A stretch of DNA of 64,000 bases from Rhodovastum atsumiense (GCA_026225115.1 JAMFSE010000055.1:1-64000); one strand, 5' to 3'; positions 15,475 to 24,761 are shown, counted from the stretch's first letter. Numbers and translations: made by a program. The notes: generated from the sequence alone by a model not told the origin.

Positions 15475-16962
15475 ATGGAAACGACCATGAACAGCCCGTT
15501 GGCACTGTTACTGATTGCAACAATCCTGATTTTTTTCCCCGTGGTCGCGGTCTCAGGGATTCGCGGGAAATGGCCGTTATGGCTCCGCGCGGTCTGGGCG
15601 ATCGGCATTTTTGGCCTGCTTACGGTTATCCTGCGCAAGCTGCTCGGCTCGCCGCTGCAACCACATTATTTCGAAGCCGTACCGGCCGTCGCGTTCTGGC
15701 AGAGGCTGGTTGAGGCCGGCTGGTGGCTCTCGGCCGCGCGCGGGGCGATCGCGCTGATGCGGGTGATCGTCAAGCTCGAACACCGGCCGCGTGAAACCCA
15801 GATCATCTCCGACCTCGTCGCAGGCGGGATCTACATCGCAACCGGTCTCGCCATTGTCGATTTTGTATTTGCCGTGCCGATCGGCGGTCTGGTCGCCACT
15901 TCCGGCATCATCGCGATCGTTCTGGGCCTGGCGCTGCAAAGCACGTTGGCCGATGTGTTCTCCGGCGTCGCCGTGGGGTTGGAACGGGCATACCGCGCTG
16001 GAGATTTGATCTGGGTGGAAGGCGAGATCGAAGGCCAGGTTGTGCAGGTGACCTGGCGTTCGACGCAGATTGCGACCGGCCAGAACAATATCGCCATTGT
16101 GCCGAATAGCGTCATGGCCAAGGCCCGCATCATTAACCGCAGCCGGCCGAGCCCGGTCCGTGGCGCCAGCATCACGGTGCGGCTTGACCCCGGAATCCCG
16201 CCCGAGACATGCGAGGCGGCATTGATTGCAGCGGCAAGGTCCTGCGCGATGTTGCTGAACCATCCGGCGCCGGAAGTCGCCTGCACCGAGCTGAATGGCG
16301 ATGGCTGCAACTATCAACTCAGTTTCTCCGTCGCCTCCAGCAGTTTGATGACCAAGGCGCAGAATCAGTTGCTCACCGCGGTGCATCGCCATCTGCGCGC
16401 CAGCGGCATTGCCCTGTCGGTCGAAGGTCAGACCACCATCCCCGCACCTCCCGCCCCGACGCCGGCCGAGATGTTGGAGAAATCCGACCTGTTCGGGATG
16501 GTCGAGCGGGAGCAACGCGATCTGCTCGCCAGCCATTTCGAGACTCTCAATTTACAGACAGGGGACGCCCTGATCCGTCAGGGCGCCGAACCGGATGCGC
16601 TTTATGTCATTGCCTCCGGTGCGGTGGAGGTGGCGGTCGCAGCAGCATCGGGCCCGCCGCGCATTGTCAACCACATGCAGCCGGGGGAAAGCATTGGCGC
16701 CATCGGCCTGATCACCGGCGCAAAATACGCCGCCACCGCGACAGCACTGACGCCGGTAAAAGTCTACCGGCTAAATAAGGATGCGCTCGCCGAGGCGCTC
16801 CGCGCGCAGCCGCTGCTGGTCAAGGGACTGGAGGTTCTGGCAGAGCGGGGCCAGCTGGCGCTCCGGCGCGACGCCGCGGCTTGCGAGGAGGACCGGCACG
16901 GCCATGCCGACACATTCCTGCCGCGGCTTCGCACGCTGATCCAGGTGCTGCAGAGCCGCTGA
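15475..16962 (+). CDS. Mechanosensitive channel of the MscS family with C-terminal cyclic-nucleotide-binding domain
   Basis: 495 residues. Hydrophobic segments at about 5-25, 34-54, 75-100 and 118-165 precede the MscS pore helix and beta domain (ALQSTLADVFSGVAVGLERAYRAGDLIWVEGEIEGQVVQVTWRST). The C-terminal part (about 335-470) is a CRP-type cNMP-binding domain (LIRQGAEPDALYVIASGAVEV, PGESIGAIGLITG). Such fusions are a known MscS subclass in which ligand binding may tune gating. It is divergent from the adenosyltransferase operon. An ATG 12 bp downstream (15487) is an equally good start, as neither has a strong ribosome site. Confidence 0.88.
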   Translation: METTMNSPLALLLIATILIFFPVVAVSGIRGKWPLWLRAVWAIGIFGLLTVILRKLLGSPLQPHYFEAVPAVAFWQRLVEAGWWLSAARGAIALMRVIVKLEHRPRETQIISDLVAGGIYIATGLAIVDFVFAVPIGGLVATSGIIAIVLGLALQSTLADVFSGVAVGLERAYRAGDLIWVEGEIEGQVVQVTWRSTQIATGQNNIAIVPNSVMAKARIINRSRPSPVRGASITVRLDPGIPPETCEAALIAAARSCAMLLNHPAPEVACTELNGDGCNYQLSFSVASSSLMTKAQNQLLTAVHRHLRASGIALSVEGQTTIPAPPAPTPAEMLEKSDLFGMVEREQRDLLASHFETLNLQTGDALIRQGAEPDALYVIASGAVEVAVAAASGPPRIVNHMQPGESIGAIGLITGAKYAATATALTPVKVYRLNKDALAEALRAQPLLVKGLEVLAERGQLALRRDAAACEEDRHGHADTFLPRLRTLIQVLQSR

Positions 16963-17245
16963 GGGCCCGGGGTTGCGGGCGCCGCATGAATATTCTGCTT
17001 GACATAAATGAGCCGTTTTTCATGGAATTGTTTTCTTGTTGATGAAACCAACAACGAACTGCATTTTTGTCTAGCCTAGCGGCAATGCGTCCGCTGATAT
17101 TCCTGACGCGAATGGCCGGCATTCCAAAAGCCATTGTTGTGCAACGGCAATAAAAAGTCGGAGCTTTGCGCAGCGACGGACCCGGATTATCTCCCTTTAA
17201 GGCCGTTTAAGGCCGCGCCGCTCAAAACATCTGGAGCGTTTCATC
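16963..17245. other. Intergenic region without a recognisable gene
   Basis: 283 bp between the MscS-type gene and the frameshifted secreted-protein gene. It holds a TTGACA at 16999-17004 on the plus strand without a clear -10, and a small inverted repeat TTGTTG/CAACAA (17036-17041 and 17049-17054). A direct pair of TTTAAGGCCG (about 17196 and 17206) lies just before the next gene. No ORF with family resemblance or clear RNA structure was seen. Confidence 0.4.
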
Positions 17246-17621
17246 GTGAAATATGTGCTTTCCTCCATGCTCGCCGCAGGGTTCGCAGCTGGGGTAATAT
17301 GTTCGGTAACGCCTGCCGCGCGGGCTGCAACGTCAATGCCTGCGCCGATCGTTCAACCAGCGCCGGGCGCCAATATCATCCTGGCGGCGGATGGGTGCGG
17401 ACCCGGCTGGTATCGGGGGCCTTACGGCGCCTGCCATGCATTCGGCACCGGCCCGTATTCGGGTGGCTATTGGGTCCGCGGCAGTATTACCGGCCGTATT
17501 ACGCCTATAACGGCTATTTTACTTACAACGGCTGCCCGGCCGGCTATTGGCGCGGGCCCCTGGGGGCGCCTGCCGCGACACGCCATATCACGGCCCGCTG
17601 CCGGGCGGCGGCTACCAATAA
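17246..17621 (+). pseudogene. Small secreted Gly/Tyr-rich protein (GCG_CRPN-like), broken by two frameshifts
   Basis: A GTG start gives a signal peptide (MKYVLSSMLAAGFAAGVICS, then ARA) and a mature part with CGPGWYRGPYGACHAF, the hallmark of short exported proteins with cysteine plus Gly/Pro/Tyr repeats. The reading then shifts twice. The Tyr-rich RQYYRPYYAYNGYF and CPAGYWRGPLG continue in a second frame from about 17475, and the natural ending CRDTPYHGPLPGGGYQ with TAA (17619-17621) lies in a third. Each shift is explained by one missing base near a C or G run. The function of the family is unknown. This may be a real pseudogene or two sequencing indels. Confidence 0.65.
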
Positions 17622-17639
17622 GGCCGGGGCGGCCTGGCG

Positions 17640-18125
17640 CTACTCCTGGTCTTCGGCCGGTGCGGAATTGAGAAGTATGTAGCGCTCGATACCGACCAGC
17701 TTGATGAGGTCAAACTGGCGGTCAAGGAAATCGACATGTTCCTCCTCGCTGCTCAGAATATGCTCGGCGAGGTCGCGGGTAACGTAATCGCGGACGGTCT
17801 CGCAATAGGCGATGGTTTCGCGCAGATCGAGGAGGGCTTTTTCTTCCAGGTCGAGATCGGCTTTTAGAATCTCCTCGACCGTTTCACCCACCGCGACGTT
17901 GTTGAGGCGCTGCATGTTCGGCAGGCCGCCTAGGAAGAGGATGCGCTTGATGACCTCATCGGCGTGCTTCATCTCATCGATGGATTCCGAATATTCGTAC
18001 TTGCCGAGCTTGGTCACACCCCAATGCTGCAGGATGCGGGCGTGCAGAAAATACTGATTGATCGCCGTCAGCTCATTGGTGAGGATTGTGTTCAGATGTT
18101 CGATTACGATCGGATCGCGCAGCAT
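17640..18125 (-). CDS. bfr: Bacterioferritin
   Basis: 161 residues from the ATG at 18123-18125. This start (a GTG 9 bp earlier is possible) puts all key residues at their canonical numbers: di-iron ligands Glu18, Glu51 and His54, heme ligand Met52 in DEMKHADEV, and Glu/His in SSEEEHVDF near 127-130. The protein forms a 24-mer shell that oxidises and stores iron. The next gene upstream on the same strand is bfd, its electron-delivering ferredoxin, 70 bp away. A 29-bp palindrome upstream of bfd suggests iron control of the pair. Confidence 0.95.
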   Translation of the reverse strand: MLRDPIVIEHLNTILTNELTAINQYFLHARILQHWGVTKLGKYEYSESIDEMKHADEVIKRILFLGGLPNMQRLNNVAVGETVEEILKADLDLEEKALLDLRETIAYCETVRDYVTRDLAEHILSSEEEHVDFLDRQFDLIKLVGIERYILLNSAPAEDQE

Positions 18126-18195
18126 CGGGGTCACCCTGAAATGTTATCACGTCGGTATAGGGCTGGCCCCGGCGGGCGTCGAGGCGGGACGCGGG

Positions 18196-18393
18196 CTACT
18201 TCACGCCTTGGGGCAAAGCTTCGAAGCTAGCACAATGATTCTGCAGCATTTCTTTTACAACCGTGAGGCATTTTCCGCATTTGGTCCGGCAACCACAGGC
18301 AGCGTGGACGTCCTCGGGGCGCTGGTTCGGATTCGCGGCAATGGCATCTTTGAGGCGACGGTCGGTAAGCGCATTGCAGATGCAGATATACAT
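18196..18393 (-). CDS. bfd: Bacterioferritin-associated [2Fe-2S] ferredoxin
   Basis: 65 residues. The four cluster cysteines are visible as CIC (4 and 6) and CRTKCGKC (35-42), the BFD-type fer2 pattern. Bfd binds bacterioferritin and reduces its heme so that stored iron can be released. It is codirectional with bfr, just upstream, so the two are probably one operon for iron storage and mobilisation. The gene is small and A/T-rich only in its leader, which holds the palindrome at 18424-18452. Confidence 0.93.
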   Translation of the reverse strand: MYICICNALTDRRLKDAIAANPNQRPEDVHAACGCRTKCGKCLTVVKEMLQNHCASFEALPQGVK

Positions 18394-18423
18394 GACGAAT
18401 CCCTTTGTTGGACCCGGTTCTTA

Positions 18424-18452
18424 ATGCAACTGCGATTTATTCGCAATTGCAT
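18424..18452. promoter_or_regulatory. 29-bp palindrome upstream of bfd-bfr, Fur-family-like operator
   Basis: ATGCAACTGCGA (18424-18435) and TCGCAATTGCAT (18441-18452) are inverted repeats matching at 11 of 12 positions around TTTAT. The TGCAA...TTGCA and TGCGA...TCGCA layout resembles alphaproteobacterial Fur/Mur sites. It sits about 30 bp before the bfd start on the minus strand, the expected place for an iron-responsive operator. The regulator identity is inferred. Confidence 0.6.
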
Positions 18453-18495
18453 TTTTGGCATAACCGACATGTTTCCGGTTATTTTATGTGGCGTT

Positions 18496-21400
18496 TCAGA
18501 CGTCCTCGACCAGTTCCACTCCGGGAACCATTTTCATCGCCTGCGCCAGCCGGGGCGAGACGTTGAACATGCCTGGCAGGATCACATCGAGGCTGCGTTC
18601 CAGGCCGATTTTCGGTACCAGCGTTACACGCCCCCTGCCCTTGCCCTCGCGGTCCAGAAGGGCGCGGATATGCGGCAGCGATTCCGTGCGGTCCAGCCAG
18701 ATGCGCAGGCCAGCCCCTGCCCGCGAGGCTGCTTCGTCCAGCGAACTCACCTCCTGCGCGGTGATGCGCAGGCTCTCGCCGTCCATGCGCAGATCGGCAC
18801 TTACCAGCAGGGCATTGCCGTCCAGGATCAGGTCGCGCGAGCGGTTCAGCACCTCGGAGAACAAGGTGACCTCGAAGCTGCCCACCATGTCGGAGAGGGT
18901 CACCCACATCATCCGGCTGCCGGTGCGGGTGATGCGTTCCTTCTTGCCGGTCACCGTGCCGGCGAGTTTTACACGCGCGCCGTTCTGGGCCCAGCGCTCA
19001 ATGGCGGTGCTCGCCACCACGCCGAGGCGCTTGAGCGCCACAGCGTACATGTCCAGCGGATGCGCGCTGATATGGAAGCCGATGACTTCGGCCTCGAAGC
19101 TGAGGCGTTCGGTCTGTGGCCAGTCGGCGATTTGCGGCAGGCGCAGCGGCTCCGGCTCGGCGCCGCCGAACAGGCCTATCTGGCCCGATTGCCGCTCCTC
19201 CGCCTCGCTCTGCGCGCGCCGGACGATCATCTCGGCGGCCGCAAAAACCTGGGCGCGGTTGGCGCACATGGAATCGAACGCGCCGGCTTTGGCGAGGATT
19301 TCGATCTGGCCCTTGGCAACGCTGGCAGCATCCACGCGGGTGACGAAATCGGCAAAATCCTTAAAGGGTTTTGCGGCCCGGGCTGCGACGATCTGCTCCA
19401 TTGCCGCGAAGCCGACGCGTTTGATCGCGCCCAAGGCGTAGCGGATGGCGAGCTGACCGTTCTCCTGCCGCTCCACCGTGAAATCGGGGCCCGACGCGTT
19501 GATGTCGGGCGCCAGCACCTCGATCCCCATGCGCATCGCATCCTGGCGCAGGCTTGCGAGTTTTTCGGTGTTTGCGGCGGCGAGACTCATACAGGCGGCG
19601 AGGAAAGGCACCGGGTAATTCGCACGCAGATAGGCGGTTTGGTAGGAGACCAGCGCGTAGGCGGCGGCGTGGGATTTGTTAAAACCGTAATCGGCGAATT
19701 TTTCCATCAGTTCGAAAACTTCAACGGCCTTGGCTTCGGTAAAGCCTTTGGCGATGGCGCCGTCCAGGAAGATTTTGCGTTGCGCGTCCATCTCCGAGCG
19801 GATTTTTTTACCCATGGCACGGCGGAGCAGATCGGCGCCCGCCAGCGAATAGCCGGCCATGATCTGGGCGATCTGCATCACCTGTTCCTGATAGACCATG
19901 ACGCCGTAGGTCTCCCCCAGCACCTCGGCCAGCGCCGGGTGCGGCGGCTCCCAGGCCTCGCCGCGCTTGCGGGCGCAGAAGGTGGGAATATTCGCCATTG
20001 GGCCGGGACGAGTCAAAGCCTGGATCGCCACCAGTTCTTCGAATCTATCCGGGCGCAATTGCATCAGCGCGCCCCGGAACAGCTGGGTTTCGAAGGTGAA
20101 CACGCCGCCGGTGTCGCCGCGGGAAATCATCTCGTAGGTTTTGGCGTCATCCAGCGGGATTTTCGTAAGATCGAAGACGATGCCTTGATCTTTCAGAAAC
20201 TTCATGGCGCGGTCCAGGACCGTGAGGGTGGTGAGGCCGAGGAAGTCGAATTTTACCAGCCCGGCCTGCTCGACATATTTCATCGAGTATTGGGTGACGA
20301 GCAGATCCGAGCGCGGGTCTTTATACAGCGGCACCAGCTGGTTCAGCGGCCGGTCACCGATGACCACGCCGGCGGCGTGCGTGCTGGCGTGGCGGTAGAG
20401 GCCTTCCAGCTGCAGGGCGATTTCCATCAGCCGGCGCAGGCCCTCGTCGCTGTCGCGCAATTCCTGCAGTTTGGGTTCGCCGTCGATTGCCTGCTGCAGG
20501 GTTACCGGTTTTGCCGGATTGTTCGGGATCAGCTCGGCCACCCGGTTGACCTGGCCGTAGGGCAGGCCCAGCACCCGGCCGACGTCGCGCACCGCGGCGC
20601 GGGCCTGGAGTTTTCCAAAAGTGATGATCTGGGCGACGCGGTCGGCGCCGTATTCGCGGGTGACATAGGCGATCACCTCGTCGCGGCGTTCCTGGCAGAA
20701 ATCGATGTCGAAATCCGGCATCGAGACGCGTTCGGGATTTAAAAAGCGTTCAAACAGCAGGCCGAATTTGATCGGGTCCAGATCGGTGATCAGCAGCGCC
20801 CAGGCGACGACCGAGCCGGCGCCGGAGCCGCGGCCGGGGCCCACCGGGATTTGCTGCGCCTTCGCCCATTGAATGAAATCGGCGACGATGAGGAAGTAGC
20901 CGGGGAAGCCCATGTTGACGATGACGTCGAGCTCGAAGGTCAGGCGCTCGCGGTAGGGTTTACGGGCGTCCTCCGGCATTTCCAGCACGTCCAGCCGGCC
21001 TTCCAGTCCTTCGGCCGCCATGGCGCGAATGGTCTCGGCTTCCGTGGTGCCAAAGCGAACTTTTGGACAGGTCGGCAGCAGCGGCTTGCTGGTCTCTGCC
21101 ATGGCCGCGCAGCTCTGCGCGATGGCCAAGGTGTTGTCGCAAGCTTCCGGCAAATCAGCGAACAGCTCGCGCATCAGGGCGGCGGGTTTGAACCAGTGTT
21201 CAGGGGTTACCCGCCTGCGGTCTTTTTCCGCCAGAACGCGGCTATCGGCGATGCAGAGCAGAGCGTCATGCGCTTCAACCATGCCGGGGGTTGCGAAGAA
21301 GCACTCATTGGTTGCGACCAGTGGGATTTGGTGGCGGTCTGCGAGGTTGATCAAACCCGGTTCCACCGCCAGTTCGAGGCGCGTGCTGTGGCGCTGGAGT

Positions 21401-21900
21401 TCCATGCCGATGTGGTTGGGACCGAAGGCTTCCTGCAATTCGGCGAGGTAAGCTTCGGCCTCGCCGAGCTGGCCCTCGGCCAGAAGGCGGCCGAGCGGGC
21501 CGGCGGCGCCGCCGGTGAGCAGAAACAGCCCTTCCGCGTGCGAGAACAGCTCTTCGAAATTTATTTGCGGGGTTTGAAGGGCGTCGGATTTCAGGAAGCT
21601 GATGGACGATAGTTTTTGCAGATTGGCGAAGCCGGCTGGGGTCTGGGCCAGCAGCACGATGTTATCGGCGCTGGTTTTATGGGTAACGGCCAGCTGACAG
21701 CCGATGATGGGTTGCACGCCCTTGCCGACACAGTATTGCGAGAATTCCAGCGCGCCGAACAGGTTGGACGTATCGGTGATGGCGACCGCCGGCATGCCCA
21801 TTTCTCGCGCAAGAGCCGGGATTTTATCGACCTTGATGGCGCCTTCCGAAAGCGAGTAGGCGGAATGGACGCGAAGATGGACGAATTTTTGGTCCGGCAT
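18496..21900 (-). CDS. dnaE: DNA polymerase III alpha subunit
   Basis: 1134 residues, normal for DnaE1. The N-terminal PHP domain starts at HLRVHSAYSLSEGAIKV. The polymerase core shows GPGRGSGAGSVVAWAL and the catalytic aspartates in PDFDIDF, then the fingers and beta-clamp region. The C-terminal OB fold is at about 990-1065 (VKLAGTVTGKKERITRTG). It is the replicative polymerase. The long open frame on the opposite strand here is a shadow. It stands alone between the bfd-bfr leader and truA. Confidence 0.97.
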   Translation of the reverse strand: MPDQKFVHLRVHSAYSLSEGAIKVDKIPALAREMGMPAVAITDTSNLFGALEFSQYCVGKGVQPIIGCQLAVTHKTSADNIVLLAQTPAGFANLQKLSSISFLKSDALQTPQINFEELFSHAEGLFLLTGGAAGPLGRLLAEGQLGEAEAYLAELQEAFGPNHIGMELQRHSTRLELAVEPGLINLADRHQIPLVATNECFFATPGMVEAHDALLCIADSRVLAEKDRRRVTPEHWFKPAALMRELFADLPEACDNTLAIAQSCAAMAETSKPLLPTCPKVRFGTTEAETIRAMAAEGLEGRLDVLEMPEDARKPYRERLTFELDVIVNMGFPGYFLIVADFIQWAKAQQIPVGPGRGSGAGSVVAWALLITDLDPIKFGLLFERFLNPERVSMPDFDIDFCQERRDEVIAYVTREYGADRVAQIITFGKLQARAAVRDVGRVLGLPYGQVNRVAELIPNNPAKPVTLQQAIDGEPKLQELRDSDEGLRRLMEIALQLEGLYRHASTHAAGVVIGDRPLNQLVPLYKDPRSDLLVTQYSMKYVEQAGLVKFDFLGLTTLTVLDRAMKFLKDQGIVFDLTKIPLDDAKTYEMISRGDTGGVFTFETQLFRGALMQLRPDRFEELVAIQALTRPGPMANIPTFCARKRGEAWEPPHPALAEVLGETYGVMVYQEQVMQIAQIMAGYSLAGADLLRRAMGKKIRSEMDAQRKIFLDGAIAKGFTEAKAVEVFELMEKFADYGFNKSHAAAYALVSYQTAYLRANYPVPFLAACMSLAAANTEKLASLRQDAMRMGIEVLAPDINASGPDFTVERQENGQLAIRYALGAIKRVGFAAMEQIVAARAAKPFKDFADFVTRVDAASVAKGQIEILAKAGAFDSMCANRAQVFAAAEMIVRRAQSEAEERQSGQIGLFGGAEPEPLRLPQIADWPQTERLSFEAEVIGFHISAHPLDMYAVALKRLGVVASTAIERWAQNGARVKLAGTVTGKKERITRTGSRMMWVTLSDMVGSFEVTLFSEVLNRSRDLILDGNALLVSADLRMDGESLRITAQEVSSLDEAASRAGAGLRIWLDRTESLPHIRALLDREGKGRGRVTLVPKIGLERSLDVILPGMFNVSPRLAQAMKMVPGVELVEDV

Positions 21901-21956
21901 GGCGACTCCTGGCGGGTGTTCATTCTGACCTCGGGCCCCGGGATTGGCCAGTTGAA

Positions 21957-22718
21957 TTATGCTTCAAATTGCAGCGGCGGATCGTAGCCGATGCTGACAA
22001 GATACAGGCCGCCAGCCGGCGCGGTGGGGCCGGCAGCGGCGCGGGACTTGGCGGCGAGTGCCTCGGGTATGGCGGATTCTGGCCATCTTCCTTGACCCAC
22101 CAGTTTCAGCGAGCCGACCATGTTGCGGACCTGGTGGTGCAGGAAGCTGCGGGCGACGGCGTTGATAATCAAATGGTCGCCCTGGCGCTCGACGGTGAGC
22201 GCATCCAGCGTCCGCCAGGGCGATTTGGCCTGGCAGGCGGAGGCCCGGAACGAGGAGAAATCATGGTGGCCGACCAGGGTCTGGGCGGCACGGTGCATGG
22301 CCGCGTCATCCAGGTCTGCCTTTACATGCCAGACCCGGTTTTCCTCGATGCTGGGCCAAGCGGGACGGTTGGAGATGACGTAGCGGTAGCTGCGCCGGAC
22401 GGCGGAGAAGCGGGCATTCCAGTCCGGCGGCGCCGGGGTGGCGCGTAGCACCACCACCGGATGCGGTTTCATATGGTAGTTCAGCGCCTCACGGATGCGG
22501 CTGGGGGAGAAATTCGCTGGCAAATCGAGCATGGCGATCTGGGCGAGCGCATGGACCCCGGCATCGGTGCGGCCGGAGGCGGTGACCGCAGGAATTTCGC
22601 CCCCGCGCAGATGGGCGGCCGCTTCCTCGATCACCTGCTGGATGGAAACACCGTGCTTTTGCCGCTGCCAACCCATGAAGGGGGTACCATCATATTCTAG
22701 TTCTATCGCCCAAAGCAT
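21957..22718 (-). CDS. truA: tRNA pseudouridine(38-40) synthase
   Basis: 253 residues from the ATG at 22716-22718, which starts the conserved LWAIELEYDGTPFMGWQRQ. The catalytic aspartate is in SGRTDAGVHALAQ, and RSFLHHQVRNMVGSL near the C-terminus is the second signature. TruA modifies U38-U40 of tRNA anticodon stems. It follows fmt by 5 bp on the same strand, a common fmt-truA pairing in alphaproteobacteria. The longer upstream open frame runs into fmt and is not used. Confidence 0.95.
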   Translation of the reverse strand: MLWAIELEYDGTPFMGWQRQKHGVSIQQVIEEAAAHLRGGEIPAVTASGRTDAGVHALAQIAMLDLPANFSPSRIREALNYHMKPHPVVVLRATPAPPDWNARFSAVRRSYRYVISNRPAWPSIEENRVWHVKADLDDAAMHRAAQTLVGHHDFSSFRASACQAKSPWRTLDALTVERQGDHLIINAVARSFLHHQVRNMVGSLKLVGQGRWPESAIPEALAAKSRAAAGPTAPAGGLYLVSIGYDPPLQFEA

Positions 22719-22723
22719 TGAAA

Positions 22724-23626
22724 TTAAAATATTTTTATATCTGGGTTGATTTGGTAGCCACGCAGGAATTCGGACGTGCTCATGGCCGCTTTGCCGGCGC
22801 GCTGGAGCCGGGTCGGGCGCAGAGCGTGCTCGCCGCAAGCGATGGTGAACTGGTCGTCCAGTAGAACGCCTGGGGTGCCTTCGGCTTTGACGACGTCGGC
22901 GGAGATGATTTTGATTACGTCGTCGCCCAGCAGCAGCAGGCTTCCGGGCCAGGGATGCTGGGCGCGGATCTGGCGCTCCAACTCGGCGGCGGGCTTGGTG
23001 AAGTTGAGGCGGGCATCCTCGCGCGAGAGTTTCGGGGCGTAGGTCGAAAGTTCGCCGTTTTGCGGCACCGGCGCAGAGGGGTGGTTGAGTTCCTCCACGA
23101 TCAGCCGGGCGCCGATTTCGGCCAGGCGGTCGTGCAGGTCGGCGGCGGTGTCTTTGGGCCCGATCGGCGTGGTCTGGGCGCGCAGCATCGCGCCGGTGTC
23201 CAACCCGGCGTCCATTTGCATGATGGTGATGCCGGTCTCGGAATCGCCTGCCAGAATGGCGGCCTGGATGGGGGCGGCGCCGCGCCAGCGCGGCAGCAGG
23301 CTGGCATGGATGTTGAGGCAGCCCTTTTTGGGCGCGGCCAGGATGGGTTCGGGCAGGATCAGCCCATAGGCGGCGATGACGGCGGCATCGAGATTGAGGG
23401 CGGCAAAATATTCCTGCTCCTCGATATTGTTCCGCAGCCGTTTAGGCGTACGCACAGGCAGGCCAAGTTCGAGGGCCGTTTTATGGACCGGACAGAAATT
23501 CTCGCGCTGGCCGCGGCCGGCGGGCTTCGGCGGTTGGGCATAAACCGCGGCGATCTCATGCAAGGCGGCCAGCGCGCGCAGGGCGCCGGTTGCGAATTCG
23601 GGCGAGCCCATGAAGGCTAGGCGCAT
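22724..23626 (-). CDS. fmt: Methionyl-tRNA formyltransferase
   Basis: 300 residues from the ATG at 23624-23626 (MRLAFMGSPEFATGALRAL). The formyl-donor site has the Asn/His/Asp set in LNIHASLLPRWRGAAPI and DAGLDTGAML. The C-terminal tRNA-binding domain (about 205-300) includes AQHPWPGS. It formylates initiator Met-tRNA using 10-formyl-THF. It is paired with truA; the partner peptide deformylase gene (def) is 3.4 kb away rather than adjacent, which is the more usual arrangement. Confidence 0.95.
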   Translation of the reverse strand: MRLAFMGSPEFATGALRALAALHEIAAVYAQPPKPAGRGQRENFCPVHKTALELGLPVRTPKRLRNNIEEQEYFAALNLDAAVIAAYGLILPEPILAAPKKGCLNIHASLLPRWRGAAPIQAAILAGDSETGITIMQMDAGLDTGAMLRAQTTPIGPKDTAADLHDRLAEIGARLIVEELNHPSAPVPQNGELSTYAPKLSREDARLNFTKPAAELERQIRAQHPWPGSLLLLGDDVIKIISADVVKAEGTPGVLLDDQFTIACGEHALRPTRLQRAGKAAMSTSEFLRGYQINPDIKIF

Positions 23627-23711
23627 GGATTTGCAGCTTGGTTGAGCGCTTGGTGGAGCATGGCTCCGTTGACCCGCTTCGGCGCGGATCGTCAAGGGAT
23701 GGGTTCAGGTC

Positions 23712-24761
23712 TCAGACAAGCAGTTCCTGATAGACGTCAGCGGTTTCCTGGGTGACGCGATCCAGGGACAGTTTTTCGATATTTATTTGCGAATTTGCTC
23801 TTGCTTGCGCCAGAGTTTCGGGATTTTGCAGCAACGGCAGCAGTACCTCCGCCAGCAGGTCAGGCCGGCGGGGCGGAACCAGGATGCCGGCCTTACCGCC
23901 TTCCACCATTTCCGGGATGCCGCCGACCCGGGTTGCGACGATGGCGCAGCCGGCTTCCCGGGCTTCCGACAAAACCAGCCCGGCCGGTTCGGCGTGCGAG
24001 GCGAGGACGAAGATATCGCCGCCGAGAAGATAAGGCCTGGGATCGGCCATGTGACCGCAGAAGGTGACGCGGCCTGGGGCTTGCGCCGCGGCCAGGCTTT
24101 CGTATTCCGACTGAAACGGGCCGCTGCCGATGAGGTATAGATGCGTCTGCGGATTAATTTTCGAGACGATACCGAAAGCGTTGATCAGATCATCCACCCC
24201 TTTCCGGGGATGCAAGCCGCCCACGAACATTATCGCCGGGCGCTGCAAGGCCAGCGGCGGCGGAAACGGCCGCGGAAAGCGGGGCGAGCCGATGGTGCCG
24301 TTCAGCACGGTGCGCATTTTTTTTGGCGATATCCCGCGCTCGATCATCGCCTGGCTAACCGCCTCGCTGACGCCGATGACCCGTTGGCCTAGCCCCATCA
24401 GGATGGAGCTGCGCTGAAATTCGTTATGCACGCTGGTGACCAGTTTGAAGCCGGAAATCGGCCGCAACATCGCCGCGATGACGGCGCTGGTCATCATATG
24501 CGCATGCACGATATCCGGCCGGATGCGGCGGATGGCTTTATGGGTTTTGGCCAGAGCCGCCAGAATGATTGCAGGTTTGCGCGCCTGGTCGACGGTGACG
24601 TGTTCAACGCCATATTGTGCCAGCAGCGCATCGAACCCGCCGCCGCCGCTGCAGACATAGACCTGATGCCCCTGTTTGGCCTGGGTGCAGGCGAGGTCGA
24701 CCATTGCGCATACGTGACCGTTTGCGGGCACCGTGTGGTTCAGAATGTGGAGAATCCTCAT
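23712..24761 (-). CDS. Glycosyltransferase, GT4 family
   Basis: 349 residues from the ATG at 24759-24761, preceded by a strong AGGAGG. N-terminal acceptor domain (MRILHILNHTVPANGHVCAM) and C-terminal nucleotide-sugar domain with FVGGLHPRKGVDDLINA, FCGHMADPRPYL, ASHAEPAGLVLSEAREAGCAIVATRVGGIPEMVE. The EPAGLVLSEA block is the GT4 EX7E signature. It probably adds a hexose to a surface polysaccharide or lipid, but no other polysaccharide genes are nearby, so the acceptor is unknown. It is divergent from the OsmC gene with an 81-bp spacer. Confidence 0.87.
   Translation of the reverse strand: MRILHILNHTVPANGHVCAMVDLACTQAKQGHQVYVCSGGGGFDALLAQYGVEHVTVDQARKPAIILAALAKTHKAIRRIRPDIVHAHMMTSAVIAAMLRPISGFKLVTSVHNEFQRSSILMGLGQRVIGVSEAVSQAMIERGISPKKMRTVLNGTIGSPRFPRPFPPPLALQRPAIMFVGGLHPRKGVDDLINAFGIVSKINPQTHLYLIGSGPFQSEYESLAAAQAPGRVTFCGHMADPRPYLLGGDIFVLASHAEPAGLVLSEAREAGCAIVATRVGGIPEMVEGGKAGILVPPRRPDLLAEVLLPLLQNPETLAQARANSQINIEKLSLDRVTQETADVYQELLV

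Noticed and set aside
17036-17054. TTGTTG/CAACAA inverted repeat as an operator
   Set aside because: Only six base pairs and no partner site or neighbouring regulator; kept only as a note for the gap.
18058-20742. 894-codon plus-strand ORF
   Set aside because: Shadow of dnaE, caused by high third-position G+C; no family resemblance.
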